Under the pieces are notes generated by a model. It had not been told where the DNA came from. It saw nothing but the letters and a program-made list of their open reading frames with translations, and searched no databases. DNA of 64,000 nucleotides from Apodospora peruviana (lineage: Eukaryota > Ascomycota > Sordariomycetes > Sordariales > Lasiosphaeriaceae), in assembly GCA_033439685.1 (NCBI GenBank), contig JAUEDM010000008.1:1550001-1614000 (forward strand), in the 5' to 3' direction. Below are positions 35,663 through 46,248 of the stretch, one piece after another (the first letter of the stretch is position 1; the number at the start of each line of letters is the position of its first letter). The translations under genes and the position numbers were made by a program.

Positions 35663-36894
35663 CTACCTTTTCTTCTTTCCATGGTCGGATGATGCAGTAC
35701 TGGCAGGTTGGCTGTCACAGCGCACGAGCCTGCCATCAGGGAGAAGCAACTCAGTCCGGCGAACTTGCCAGAGCAGGAAGGGGTACACGATGTCGCAGGC
35801 CATAGAAGTTCCCCATATGAAGACGGCGAAGGGGCTGACGATGAAGCCGTACCCGGCAGGCCAGTACCACCACATGAAAGCGTTGTCCAATATGAGGCCG
35901 AAGAGAGTGCCCATAGTCCTGAAGAACCTGAAACACCTCGTTAGTCTTGATGGAACTGCCTGATAGGTGATGTAACTGAGCATATCAATTGCCTGCCATA
36001 AGCATCGAGCAAACACGCTGGAAACAGGATCTTCAAGCGTTGAGCATGGCATGTTGAAGTCCTCGTACAGGATGCAGTGTGATGCTGTATCGCTCAACGC
36101 TTTGGAGGAAGATCCCTGTATGTGAATCGCTTCTCGAGCGCGCGTGTGTGGCGTGTCCTGGCTGATGTCCATCGGCGACTGACTGCTGGACATTCGCCGT
36201 TCCGGGCGTGGGGAAAGTTCCATACATAGAACAGAGAATGCCAGAATGGGAGAAAATGTGCGATGTCCAGACAGGGAAATTCGAGATAAAGAAGAAGCAA
36301 ACACACTCACCAGATGGCATACCCCGTCCCACCAGAATGCCCTCTCACCAGCAACATGGCAACGCTTCCAGCACTCAAGTTGAGCTGCGAAAGTCCCGCC
36401 GACCAAAAGGCCAGCTCAGTCGTGTCGAGCCCTTCTCGACCCTGCCACCACTTGCCCCGTTTGTCGCCGCCGATGCCCCTGCCCGGCTCGGCGAGCCACC
36501 AGACGGCAAAGGTGTAATGGCCCACGCAGCCGACGGCGGTCAAAAGGCCCAAGATGCATCCAATGTTTCGGCCCACCCACGGGCTGCTGTCCTTCCAGTC
36601 GTGCGGCCCAAAACGGATTGTCGTGTACACCAGGCCAATGTCCAACAGCAGCCAGACGAAGAAACCGGTGGTCTCGAGGACGGCCTCGCACACGTAGAAG
36701 ACGTAGACCATCTCCCACGACAGGTTGACGGCCAGAGCCAGCAACGGCATGCCATACGACTTGGTGGCCAGCGCGCGACGCGTCATGAGGATGTAGGTCG
36801 CGTCCCAGCACAGGACGCCGATGCCGAGCAGCAGGGTGTGGACAGGGACGAGCCACGGCGGGCAATCGGCCGGAGGGACGTCAGATATCGCCAT
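35663..36894 (-). CDS. Membrane terpene cyclase, PaxB/Pyr4 family
   Basis: Two exons, 36894-36311 and 35927-35663, encode 282 aa across an unusually long 383-nt intron (GTGAGT...TTTCAG). The junction reads GHSGGTGYAIW-FFRTMGTLFG, matching the family's sixth-to-seventh helix region without a gap. About seven hydrophobic helices are visible. The two acidic residues characteristic of Pyr4-type cyclases are present: E61 in NLSWEMVYVF and D240 in MACDIVYPF. These enzymes protonate an epoxide on a prenylated aromatic or indole substrate in the ER membrane and fold it into polycycles, as in meroterpenoids and indole diterpenes. The gene is divergent from the serine hydrolase (870 bp between starts), with a P450 beyond, so a biosynthetic role is plausible. 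No prenyltransferase or epoxidase lies in the window. Substrate unknown. Confidence 0.88.
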
Positions 36895-37763
36895 CTTTTG
36901 ACCTCAGGACGACTGGATAATGTTTGTTGTTGCGCTGATGGTGCAATTGACCGAGTTTTGCTCAACGACGTTTTCACGACAGCGTCTTTCTTCGCGGCGT
37001 TGGACGCAAAGCTTGCGACGGAATTTTCCGTACGCGTAAGCACTGTATTACTATCTCCCAGTTTGGCCAAATTGCCATATATGGGACCTTCTTTGGATGT
37101 CACTGTAGAAAGGCTGTCTGTCTATGTCGAATGTATTTTTTTCAGGTGTTGGCTCATGTTCATGCTCTGTCATGGAAGCCGGACGTGAGACGATTTTACA
37201 GCGCTCGCACTCGGGCTGAGCCCCGAACCCGACCGGACCGGGCCGGGCGGTTGTAACCACCCGTTGACAATGATTGACAGGGGACACTAACCCCACTGAT
37301 CGATTGATTACAGGCGGTCATTCGACGTTCGTTAGCCACCTAGACTAGCTGCCGTAGTCTCTGCCGAGCCGACAGTTCGACAACTCAGTTGGAGGAAAGG
37401 CAATCCGTGGGGATATCAAACATCCAATGACTTGGCTTTATCGGTTATTAGAGTATCCTGATCCCCCGATACACCACTTGTTGAACGTCTGAACAAACTG
37501 CATCATCATTGTGAGATGGTAAATTGGCAAGCACTCTCGGACTCGGTTCCGGCCGGTATCGCGGGATCTGCAGCCGTGTCCCGCCCGATAGTAGCCAGCG
37601 GCAGCGGTAGGTTGCACGGCAGATTTGGGCAGAAGCTGATGCATCTCTGCTCCTGCCTGGCTGGCAAAGAACCAGGACGTCGACCTCCCAACAACACAGG
37701 TTCACCGGATCTGATCAAAATTCGATACTAATTTCTCCACAACAAGCACTTAAAAGACGAACA
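36895..37763. promoter_or_regulatory. Divergent promoter of terpene cyclase and serine hydrolase
   Basis: About 870 bp separate the two start codons, so the genes may share control. A GC-rich block near 37221-37250 contains CCGGACCGG (37233-37241), an inverted CGG pair of the kind bound by Zn(II)2Cys6 regulators. The same nonamer recurs upstream of the P450. Inference from position and motif only. Confidence 0.4.
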
Positions 37764-39176
37764 ATGACGCCAAATAAGAATATCGACCGAATATTGAGCG
37801 AGTATGTCGCCGCCAGAGGAGATGGTGCTACAACCAAAGACAAGGTACTCGGGGCCGCTTTTGTTGTTGTGAGCAAAGACGGTAGGTAATTACACTCCGG
37901 TTAGCATTCAGGTATTGATACCAAGGACCATAATCTCCAGAAATCCTCTACCGCGGAGCTGCAGGATACACGTCCCTGGCCCCATCCGCAACCGAATTCT
38001 CTCCCAACTCGTTCACCTGGGTCGCATCCATGACAAAGATCTTTACCGTGACCTGCCTGATGCAGCTAGTCGAGCGCGGCCTCATCAATCTGGACGACGA
38101 CGATCTGCGCAAGCTCGTGCCCGAGCTGGCTCAGATGCAGATCCTAAAGGGGTTCACCGATGATGAGCATCCGATTTTGGAGGACAACGACAAGCCTATT
38201 ACTTTACGGTAGGTACTCACCCAGAGTTATTAACGGACTCGACACCGACATCTTTTGGTCTAGTCATCTCCTCACCCACACAGTCGGCCTCGGCTACGAC
38301 ATCGCCGACCCGGACCTGCTGCGCTGGTCGCGCGTGACCAACCGCGCCGTCACCAACCTGTCGTACACCCTCGAGGGCTGGACCACACCCCTCAAGTTCC
38401 CGCCGGGCGAGGGCTGGTTCTACGGCAGCGCCATCGACTGGGCCGGCCAGGTACTCGAGAAGGTGACGGGCCAGACGCTGGGCGAGTACATGGCCTCCCA
38501 TATATTTGCGCCGCTCGGCATCACCGACACCACCTTCCGGTCTCTTACCCACCTCCTAGCCGACGACCGCATAATAACTGAAAACCGCAAAGTGCCGTGC
38601 TCCGTCCGCGACTCCGCCACGGGCGAGCTGTCCAACTGCCCACTGCCGGTGCCGGTCGACCCGCCTGTCGAAAGCGGCGGCGCGGGGCTCTGGACTACCG
38701 CTGATGACCACGCGAGGCTGCTACAGGCGCTATTAAAAGCAGGCAATAGTAACTCTAATACTCAAGATGGCGAAGTAGGGTCGATAATACTGAGTAAAGA
38801 GAGCGTCGACGAGATGTTCCGCCCGCAGCTCGACGAGGTGCAGCACGGCATGCTCAAGTACCTGACCGACATGTTTCGCGACGGCATGGTATCCGAGTTT
38901 CCGCCCGGCACGGCCGTGGACCATGGGCTGGGCGGGATCGTTAACACCGAGGATGTGACGGGGAAAAGGAAAAAGGGAAGCATGATGTGGCAGGGCATGT
39001 GTAATAGTCATTGGTGGATGGACCGTGAGACGGGGATCGCGGCCACGCTGATTGTTAATGTGATGCCGCTGCCGGACGCGGTGGTGATCAGGTTGTATAG
39101 CGACCTTGAGCTGGCGGTGTATGGGGATTTGGTGTCTCAGTGGGTTCAGGCTGGCAAGTTGAAAGGATCTGAATGA
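37764..39176 (+). CDS. Beta-lactamase-related serine hydrolase / LovD-like transesterase
   Basis: Three exons (37764-37881, 37941-38208, 38264-39176) encode 432 aa. The introns are 59 and 55 nt, both GT-AG with exact phase. The first removes a false stop and gives VVSKDEILYRGAAGYTS. Class C beta-lactamase fold motifs: S69-x-x-K72 in ASMTKIF, the expected nucleophile and base; HTVGLG at 134-139; and Y182 in PPGEGWFYGSAIDW, equivalent to the catalytic Tyr of LovD-type acyltransferases. Downstream GGAGLWTTADDHARL and the TGIAATLIVNVMP end fit the family. There is no signal peptide, so it is probably cytosolic. Relatives hydrolyse esters or transfer acyl groups, and several sit in fungal metabolite clusters. 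Next to a terpene cyclase and P450 it might acylate or deacylate a terpenoid. That is inference; a general esterase is equally possible. Confidence 0.88.
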
Positions 39177-39377
39177 ATCTATGTGGCTACATGTAATACC
39201 TGATATATATATAATATGTGGTTGTGCTCTTTGGAGACCACTTCAGTGAGATTCTATCAAATCTCTGAGAAATTGAGAACTGGAACTAGAATTAGAGGTT
39301 TGATTACTTTACGCAGTGATGAAAACTAGGTACCTTAGGTTCCCTAGGCATGTTTTGAGCCTTTGCCTCAAAGAAAA

Positions 39378-41106
39378 TCAAATTGCCGGGCTCTCGCGCC
39401 TCCTAACCCTTATCCTCGCCCCCGCCGGAGGGAAATGTGCCTCGGTAACATACACATTCGGCGGCCGCTGGCCATTATACTCGTTGGGAAATTCCACATC
39501 GTAGTGCGTCAGCAGGTACGCCATGATCATCTTGAGCTCAAAATCGACGAGGAACCTGCCCGGACACGCGTGCTTGCCGTGGCCAAACGGCATATGGTCG
39601 AGCGAGGTCGTCACGAACGAAACCGGCGGCGGCGGTGCTGCAGTTGGACCACCATTCTCGCCGGCTTTGTCTGATTTTGCATCTGCCGTCTCTCGCATCC
39701 TCGAGAAGCGAAATGGATCGAACTTGAGCGGGTCGTCCGGGTAGATCTTCTCGTCGGTCTGGGGCATCTTGCTCATCATGCTTACGATAGACCCCTTGGG
39801 CAGCTCGATGCCGTCGTCCGTCTTCACCCCGTCGACCAAAATCTTGCGGAAGTTGGCGCGCCCGCCAAACGACTGCAGCCGCAGCGTCTCGCGCGCCACG
39901 CTGTCGGCTTTTAGCATCTTGGACACCTTGGCTTTGGTCCAGCCGCTCACGTCGCCATCCGAGTTGAGCACGCGCCTCATCTCATCCCGCAGGGCGGCAA
40001 TCGTGTTGAATTCGGCGTCGGACCCAAGAATGTTGAGGATCAGATTAGTCACCTGGATCGCGGTCTGGTGCATGGACCCGAAGTTGGCCACGCAGAGGCG
40101 ACGGGCCATGCAGTCGGTGTCCTCGAGCTCCTCTGGCCGCTCGCGCTGGGCGTACTTCAGAATCAGCTGGAAGTGGTCGTTGGGCTGGTTGGGGTCTTGA
40201 CGCTTCAGAAGGGCCAGGCGCTCGCGGTGGATTGGCTCGACGTGCTTTCTGAACAGCGCGACTTTGCTCTTCAGCGGCAAGCTGGCGAGACGGCAGGCCA
40301 ACGGTTCGAGCACACGCGGCAAGACAGCGCCTGTACCAGCTGTAATGAACAGGTTCTTGGTGATGGCGAGGCAGTTGCGTATGTAATCCTGGTTGCGGCC
40401 TTATAACCATGTGAGTGGGTAGTCAGCACTTTGTTTTTTCGTAGCCATATTTTGACAGATAAATAATCCACTCACAAAGGGGTAACCCAACAGTGAAGCG
40501 ACTCGCCGCCTGCGCAACGATGAATCCCACCACAGGCTGGAGCTCGATCTCCTTCCACTCGCCTGGCACGTTTCCAAGGTGCATATCAAAGACAAAGCCG
40601 AGCTCGTCATTCATGGCAGCCACGATGGCCTCCAGCATGGGATTCATCTCAGTCTTAACCAGCATTCCTTGGTACGGATCCGTAATGTACTTGTGCGCGC
40701 CGAGACTGTAGTAGACGCGATCGAACTGCGCAAACGCCTCCCACACGCTGGCTACGTTGTCAGGCTGCGACGACAGCCAGCGGTAGCTCGTCGGCGGCAG
40801 CATAATCTCGGACCCGAAGCCGGTCGACGGGATGATTACGGGCTTGCCCTTGCTCAGGTACTTGTCCCACGCCTCGCGGTGTATCGAAATACTGTCGAGA
40901 TGGAAGGCCAAGCGATTCCTGAGGCTGAACCGTCTCGCACCCGCCGGCTCACGCAGCACCGCGACGCCCTTGGGCCAGGACGGTGACAGGACATGTTGAT
41001 CGACTGCGTAGAGCGCGAGGACGCACAGGGCGAAACCGAGAACCGCGATGCCTAGCGGACCGCTGCTCGTCAACAGGTCCGGGAGGAGCTGCGATATCGG
41101 TGCCAT
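39378..41106 (-). CDS. Cytochrome P450 monooxygenase (kaurene-oxidase-like type)
   Basis: Two exons, 41106-40476 and 40399-39378, encode 550 aa. The 76-nt intron (GTGAGT...AAG) joins FTVGLPL-C-RNQDYI, a conserved stretch in fungal kaurene-oxidase-like P450s (CYP503/CYP68-type neighbourhood). An N-terminal membrane anchor spans about residues 18-35. The ExxR motif is ETLR (E381, R384). The PERF-region equivalent is FDPFRFSRMR. The heme loop is FGHGKHACPGRF with ligand C489. The I-helix lacks the usual acid-Thr pair and reads FGSMHQTA, as often seen in this subgroup. A proline/alanine insert (about 455-468) precedes the heme loop. It is an ER-membrane oxygenase needing NADPH-P450 reductase. The gene ends 201 bp from the convergent serine hydrolase. 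Together with the terpene cyclase this suggests oxidative tailoring of a terpenoid, unproven. Confidence 0.92.
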
Positions 41107-42064
41107 TTTGGGTTGTTGAAGTTGTGAACTAGAGCTGAGGGTTGGTTGGACGCGGGCGTATTGATATGAAAGAAATTTACCGGGATGTGTAGGTACCTAC
41201 CTAGTCTGAAGGAACGTCAGCAATCTCGGCAAAGCTCCACCATTGGCAAATCCCTGAATGATGAATCCTCTGAACAAAGAATCAGCTCCCGAACCAACGA
41301 ATAATGAGGCGGTGAGGGACGTTGGCGGTCTTGGCTAGTCCTACGTCTACGAATGACAGGCTACACTAGCATGACAGACCGATGACGTGGAAACTCCCGG
41401 CGTGAGACCTGTTGGTTCTCGGGTGAGTTATTAATTCTCGTCAGTCCAATTGGGGTTTAAGTTCGGGACCAGCTGTAGATAAACCAACATCAAGCCACCC
41501 AGGATGTACCTTGACAAGATGATGCGCCTCTTTTCTACCTCACACATCACATAGTCAAATCATTGTCCTGTGATCCCGCTGGAACCGGACAAAATCGGAA
41601 ACCCCTCACTCCGGACCGGACACGGAAAGACCCAGAGTCGGAGGCCAGCCCTATTTCAAAAAGTGATATCAACTATGAAGGCATTTATGCATGATGCCGG
41701 AACACATCATGGTTTCTACCTGCTAAGAAGGTCCATTCTACTTATATGGGGTATTAAGAGACTTGTGTATTGGTACGACTAATTATAAGCCAGCCTTTAG
41801 TGCTTTGCTCAAGTGAATCAACTCAGCAAACCACGGGACCAGGTCTTGAAAGGACACACAATATTCTTGCTATGTACAGTCTTACTTCACCACAGATCTC
41901 CCTCTGAGATGGACATGATCTACCAAATCAACTACATACAAATTGAAAAGAATGACGTTGAACGTTCAGACAGATTGCTGATATACCAGAAAAGTGCAAT
42001 CTCACTCTAGTTTAAACTATCAAATTAACAACAATGCCCATCGCTACAATCCTCTCACCATAAA
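41107..42064. other. Intergenic; P450 promoter side
   Basis: Upstream region of the P450 (-) and 3' side of the LPMO gene (-). It contains the palindrome TAGGTACCTA near 41193 and the GC motif at 41611-41619. No gene recognised. Confidence 0.45.
41611..41619. promoter_or_regulatory. CCGGACCGG motif upstream of the P450
   Basis: Same nonamer as at 37233-37241 in the cyclase/hydrolase divergent promoter, about 505 nt upstream of the P450 start. It has CGG half-sites inverted around one base. A candidate Zn-cluster regulator site, not proven. Confidence 0.25.
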
Positions 42065-42873
42065 TCAACATGTCTCCGGGTCCGGACCAGGCGCCGTGTA
42101 GCTCTTGGGAATGGGATAGTAAATGTTGATCATGATGCCCGGGTCGGTGGCCGTGTACGCGCCCGGGAACGAGACAAGATTCTTGGGGCTGTACGTGCCC
42201 GTGCCGCCAGAAACACTAATCTGCGCGCACGAGATGTAGAACTGGGCGCCGCCGCTCGAGCCTGCCGAGTGAAGACCGATGTGCTCAGCTCTCAAAAGGT
42301 ACTCGCCGTTTTGCAGGCACTTTGGGATCTGGACGGTGACTGATTTTGCGCCTGTGACATATACGTGTTAGCTTTTCTCCGTCAAATCTTCCATTGGGAC
42401 TCATACCTTGTGAGGGCCAGGTCATCGATCCGCCGAGGGTCGGGTGGTCCTGGTAGATCTTGGACCACACCTTGCCCTTGCCGTCAAAGGTGGCCGCCGA
42501 TTCGCCTGCGGGCACCTTGGCGATGTAGAAGGCCATGGGGCCCGGGTGTGAGATGGATGCCTTGGCGTTGTAGGCGAGCCCCGTGCCGGCCGTCACGTTC
42601 AGGACACCCGGTGCGCCGGTGCCGGGGTTGCGCTGGTAGCATCTTATATCTTCGGATTGGACGTTGGTGACGGGCCCATTGCTCTGGAAGTTGGCCGTCG
42701 TCCGCACATACTGCCAGTCGGCCGAGTTTGCTACGCTGGGAAACGTGTCTAAAATGGGCGTGAGTCTGGTCAGATTGTTGTTTCCGATGAGAGTGTTTCG
42801 GGGAAATTCAAAGCTTACAATGTGCCTCGGCCGCAGCCGATGCGAGCAACGCGATAGCAACGCTCAGCTTCAT
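42065..42873 (-). CDS. AA9 lytic polysaccharide monooxygenase
   Basis: Three exons (42873-42819, 42748-42407, 42351-42065) encode 227 aa with two GT-AG introns (70 and 55 nt), all phases exact. Signal peptide residues 1-17 end in AEA, so H18 becomes the mature N-terminal His of the copper histidine brace; HYTFP is the usual AA9 start. The second copper ligand is the His of ISHPGP, and the axial Tyr sits in GAQFYISCAQI. The HIGLHSAG segment and the TDPGIMINIYYPIP end are typical. It is a secreted oxidative enzyme cleaving cellulose or related glucans, needing copper and an electron donor. No CBM1 or linker follows, so it is a single-domain enzyme. Regioselectivity cannot be read from sequence. 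Confidence 0.95.
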
Positions 42874-43764
42874 CTTTAGTTACTGATCTGGATGGAAAAC
42901 GAGGGGACACTGGTGAATATCTTGGTAACTGAGGATATCGTCTGGCACAAGCTTTCAGGGTTCACGTCGTCAACCAGGAAACATCGACGACGACCCTGGC
43001 CACTAGTGGATGGAAGTCATATTTATATATGTGCTCACTTCTCAAAGATAAAAAAGAACAATCTCCATCCCGTCTCTGAGAGGCTTCCCGAACATCTTCG
43101 TCATTGCCAAGGAGACACTGCCGCCGAGGCGGGTAAAGGAGGCGGAACGGATAAAAACACGCGTTCGCCCAAGCGACCACTTGGAATTAGTGGTGCAAAT
43201 TGGGCATGAACTTCCGCCAAGAAGAATATAGTGCTCTTTCTTCCACATGATCTGGGGTAGATTGGGGTATCGTCTATTTTGTCCAGGGAAACCTGGGGTG
43301 CGTCTCCCTCTGGCCGGGGCGGTTGGCTTCCTCGGCACATGGCATTGAAGTGTGTATCGGGACAAAATTTGAAGTTCGTCAAAACAGTCAAGCGTATGTA
43401 TGCCTTTTTGTCGTATATGAGCGGTCGTTTTGATTTGATGAGAGACTGAGTGAGATATCCTGTGAGTGGAAAGGGGACGGGTCACGGCAAACAGAAACCG
43501 GGTTCTCAGACAAGGTCGCAATACCGACGTTGCACTCTCCTCACTGGATAAGTGAGTTCGTTTGATTGAGTATATTGCTTTGTAATCATAAGTTTCCTTT
43601 TGGGATACTTGAAGAAAAGAACGCAAGAGCACCATGCTTCCACACTACAAGCTACCCTCCTATTCACTTGTTCGAACTTCTCTGCCCACGCCAAAACACC
43701 AAGAACAACCAAAGACTCACGTCTCCGGACCTATTAGCAGTCACTACGAGACACTCCAATGTCC
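42874..43764. other. Intergenic; LPMO promoter
   Basis: Between the LPMO start (-) and the 3' end of the kinase-like gene (-). Apart from the TATA-like box, nothing recognised. Confidence 0.45.
43021..43029 (-). promoter_or_regulatory. TATA-like box of the AA9 gene
   Basis: TATATAAAT on the minus strand, about 150 nt upstream of the LPMO start codon, a plausible distance for a strongly inducible secreted-enzyme gene. Confidence 0.4.
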
Positions 43765-45239
43765 TCAGACATCCTGGGCCCCCAAAGAGATGCCAGAGTC
43801 TGAGTCGTACAGGCCATCACTATTCTCTCCTGCAGCATAGTAATAGCCCTCGTATCCCTCGCCGTATTTCTCGACCAGGCGTCTCATCTCTTTGATGGCG
43901 CTAGATTATCGAATCTCATTAGCCTGTTGTTTGAGACGAGGGAGCTCAGTAATGAGGAATCTTAACTCACAGTTCTCTCAGCACCTTGCCATTTGCCGTC
44001 CATCCTATCGAGGTGGATAGATCATTCCGCCTGTTTTTGTTGGTGTTCAGAACTTGTTAGACGTACATGAAAATATGGGAACCACCTAAAGGGGAAACCT
44101 TACAATGAATAGAGCGCGTGGCGGTCGTCCTGCTCCGTGACCGGCTCGCTCATCTTTGCAATCTCAAAGTAGGTGCGTACCTGATCGCGGTTGGTGAGGT
44201 ACCTTTCGGCTCGCCAGGCAGAGAAGTCGTCTACATGTAATTTTCTCAACGGTCAGACTTTCCATTCATCACACAGCTCGGGTCCAGTTCGGCAGAGCCA
44301 AGGAGCGTAGTGTAAAAACTCACATTCATGATGCCCATAAAAGCAAGACGGATCATAAAATACCGCCCCCCCGGTCTCATTGTCAACCGAGACATTTCCA
44401 TGCCACAGATCCCCATGAAGCAGCACAGGCTCGATCTGGTTTCCGCCAGTCTCCATCGGCCTGATCAGCCTCGGGATAACTTTCGTCAGCACCGTCTCGC
44501 TCAGCGCCTCCAGCTCCACGTGCGGCCCGTGGACAGCAAGCTCCATCTCCATCGTCGTCTTCATGATCCTCCCGAAATATTCCTCCCACGTATCGCACCA
44601 CGTCGTGTCGATAGGCTGCTTGCCCGTGAAAGTTGTCACGGGAAATCCGAACTTGCCGTTGGGCGATCTGTGCTCGTGGATCTTGGCGACGACGGACACG
44701 AGCTCTCCGTCACTGGCCGGGAGCTTGTCGGTCATGGCGCGGAACTCGGCAAGGAAAAATGCTCGGTCGGGGTCGGATGCGCAGAGGCCGTGGCCGATGG
44801 GCCTGGTGACGTTGTTGGGAATGACATTGGCGAGGGCCGAGGTACTTTCGAATTCTCCACGGGCGATGTCGGCGGCGCCGGGGACGGTGTACACCTACTG
44901 GTTGTTAAGTTTCGGGTAGAACAATCTTCGGAGGAGTTGTGTGTCTTACCTTCAAGAAATAGGCCTTCTGCTGTCCATTGTTGGGTAAGATGGTGTCAAT
45001 CTTGCTATTGATGGCCCAGAAGCTCCGGAAGAATGTGGACACCCATTTGATTTTGATACCCTCTGGAAGAACTGAAAGTTGTTTCGATGATACGTCAGAT
45101 TTCAACGACTGTTCCATGATTCATCCAATTCTTGGATATGGTACTCACTCGCTGAGACATTCGCGTCAATCTCAACACCTTCGTACTGTTCATCCTCCGC
45201 AAACGTCGCTGCAGTTAAGGTGGGATCGACCCACACCAT
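43765..45239 (-). CDS. Fructosamine-3-kinase-like protein (APH fold)
   Basis: Six exons (45239-45149, 45071-44950, 44894-44324, 44230-44104, 44030-43971, 43900-43765) encode 368 aa. All five introns are GT-AG, and every junction keeps frame. Core motifs: the catalytic loop HGDLWHGNVSVDNETG, then the metal-binding VFYDPSCFYGHHEYDFSAW, where a splice after HHE gives the family's YGHxEYE-like end. The N-terminal half carries the ATP-binding lobe (GQQKAYFLK with a likely phosphate-binding Lys) and SPNGKFGFPVTTFTG. This is the Fructosamin_kin family: members phosphorylate sugars attached to protein amines so the adduct falls off, repairing glycated proteins in the cytosol. Fungal homologues often have poorly defined substrates, so the exact reaction is inferred. 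It is unlike the APH pseudogene at 7 kb and not its parent. Confidence 0.88.
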
Positions 45240-46248
45240 GGCTTCGGCTTGATTGCTTTAGTTATAGTTTATGTTGTTGAAAAGAGAGAAAAGGGTGATG
45301 ACGAGTAAACAAAATAGAGTTGATATATGTCCTTTATTTTGAGACCAGATTTTCTGATTTGCAACAAAGAGAAAGACATATGGTTTCGCGTTGAAATTTG
45401 ATGATTGGCGTTTATCTTGGTAATTCAAGAACTAAACATTCGAAAAGAAGATTAACTGTAAGATTAAGTTTCTGTTCAAATAGTTCGTGAGTTCCAGTCA
45501 CTGGATTCAACAGAGGCTCGTAGCCGCCCGACAGGCCTAGTCCTCCGCCCAACAACCACGGCGAGGTAAATCCTGTAACCAATCCATCATCCATTCACGG
45601 ACATACGGTCTGCCAAGATTTGCGAGATTGACTGAGAACGGAGTAATGGCGCAGAAATTGAGGACAAATCTTGGGATTTTGAGATGTTCAAAAGTCGTTA
45701 TCTCCCTTCTGTATATGGGTCACATTTCGGCTGCCGCTGTTGACAACGTTGGAATTGTCATTCCCGAGTCCGTACACGTGTAGTCAGTGATATCTGCGAC
45801 CGAGAGCCATCTTCACAACGACTAGTAGTGGATGTTGTCAAACAATTGTGAGCTGGGCTCAGCACTGAGGAAACTGTGTCGAGTGATCGAGGCTGATGTA
45901 TGACTTGAGTTGACGTGCGATCCACTCAAGTGGCTCAATGTGACAGACGGGTTCCTTGCATGGGGGATTTACCGTAAATTATGCCAAGCTGGGGGGGGGG
46001 GGGGGAAACTCCCGCTTGGAGTTATGGGAAACGGACAAAGGCACTGATCATCCGCAAGGGGACGGAAAAATTCGAATCGACGACCGTCTGGGGTCGCATC
46101 GGGTGGTTAAACACCGAGTGGTCGGTTGCCGGGATTGGGAAAATGTTGACGCGGTGCGTGTAAATACCGTCATGTCGCTCACCTTCCTTTGCCCCGGAGG
46201 TATCGCGAGCTGGAGCCTAACGTATCGTTTGCGCGCACAGAATTTGCT
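45240..46248. other. Divergent intergenic region
   Basis: Shared upstream region of the kinase-like gene (-) and the GH79 gene (+). Contains the G15 tract. No gene recognised. Confidence 0.45.
45991..46005 (+). repeat. 15-base poly(G) tract
   Basis: Uninterrupted G run about 245 nt upstream of the GH79 start. It could act as a nucleosome-excluding or G-quadruplex-forming promoter element, or be neutral. Confidence 0.9.

Noticed and set aside
36208..37188. 326-codon plus-strand ORF
   Set aside because: Opposite the terpene cyclase first exon, whose family motifs and splice structure are clear.
46189..46248. Upstream in-frame start of the GH79 gene
   Set aside because: Would place 20 charged residues before an obvious signal peptide.
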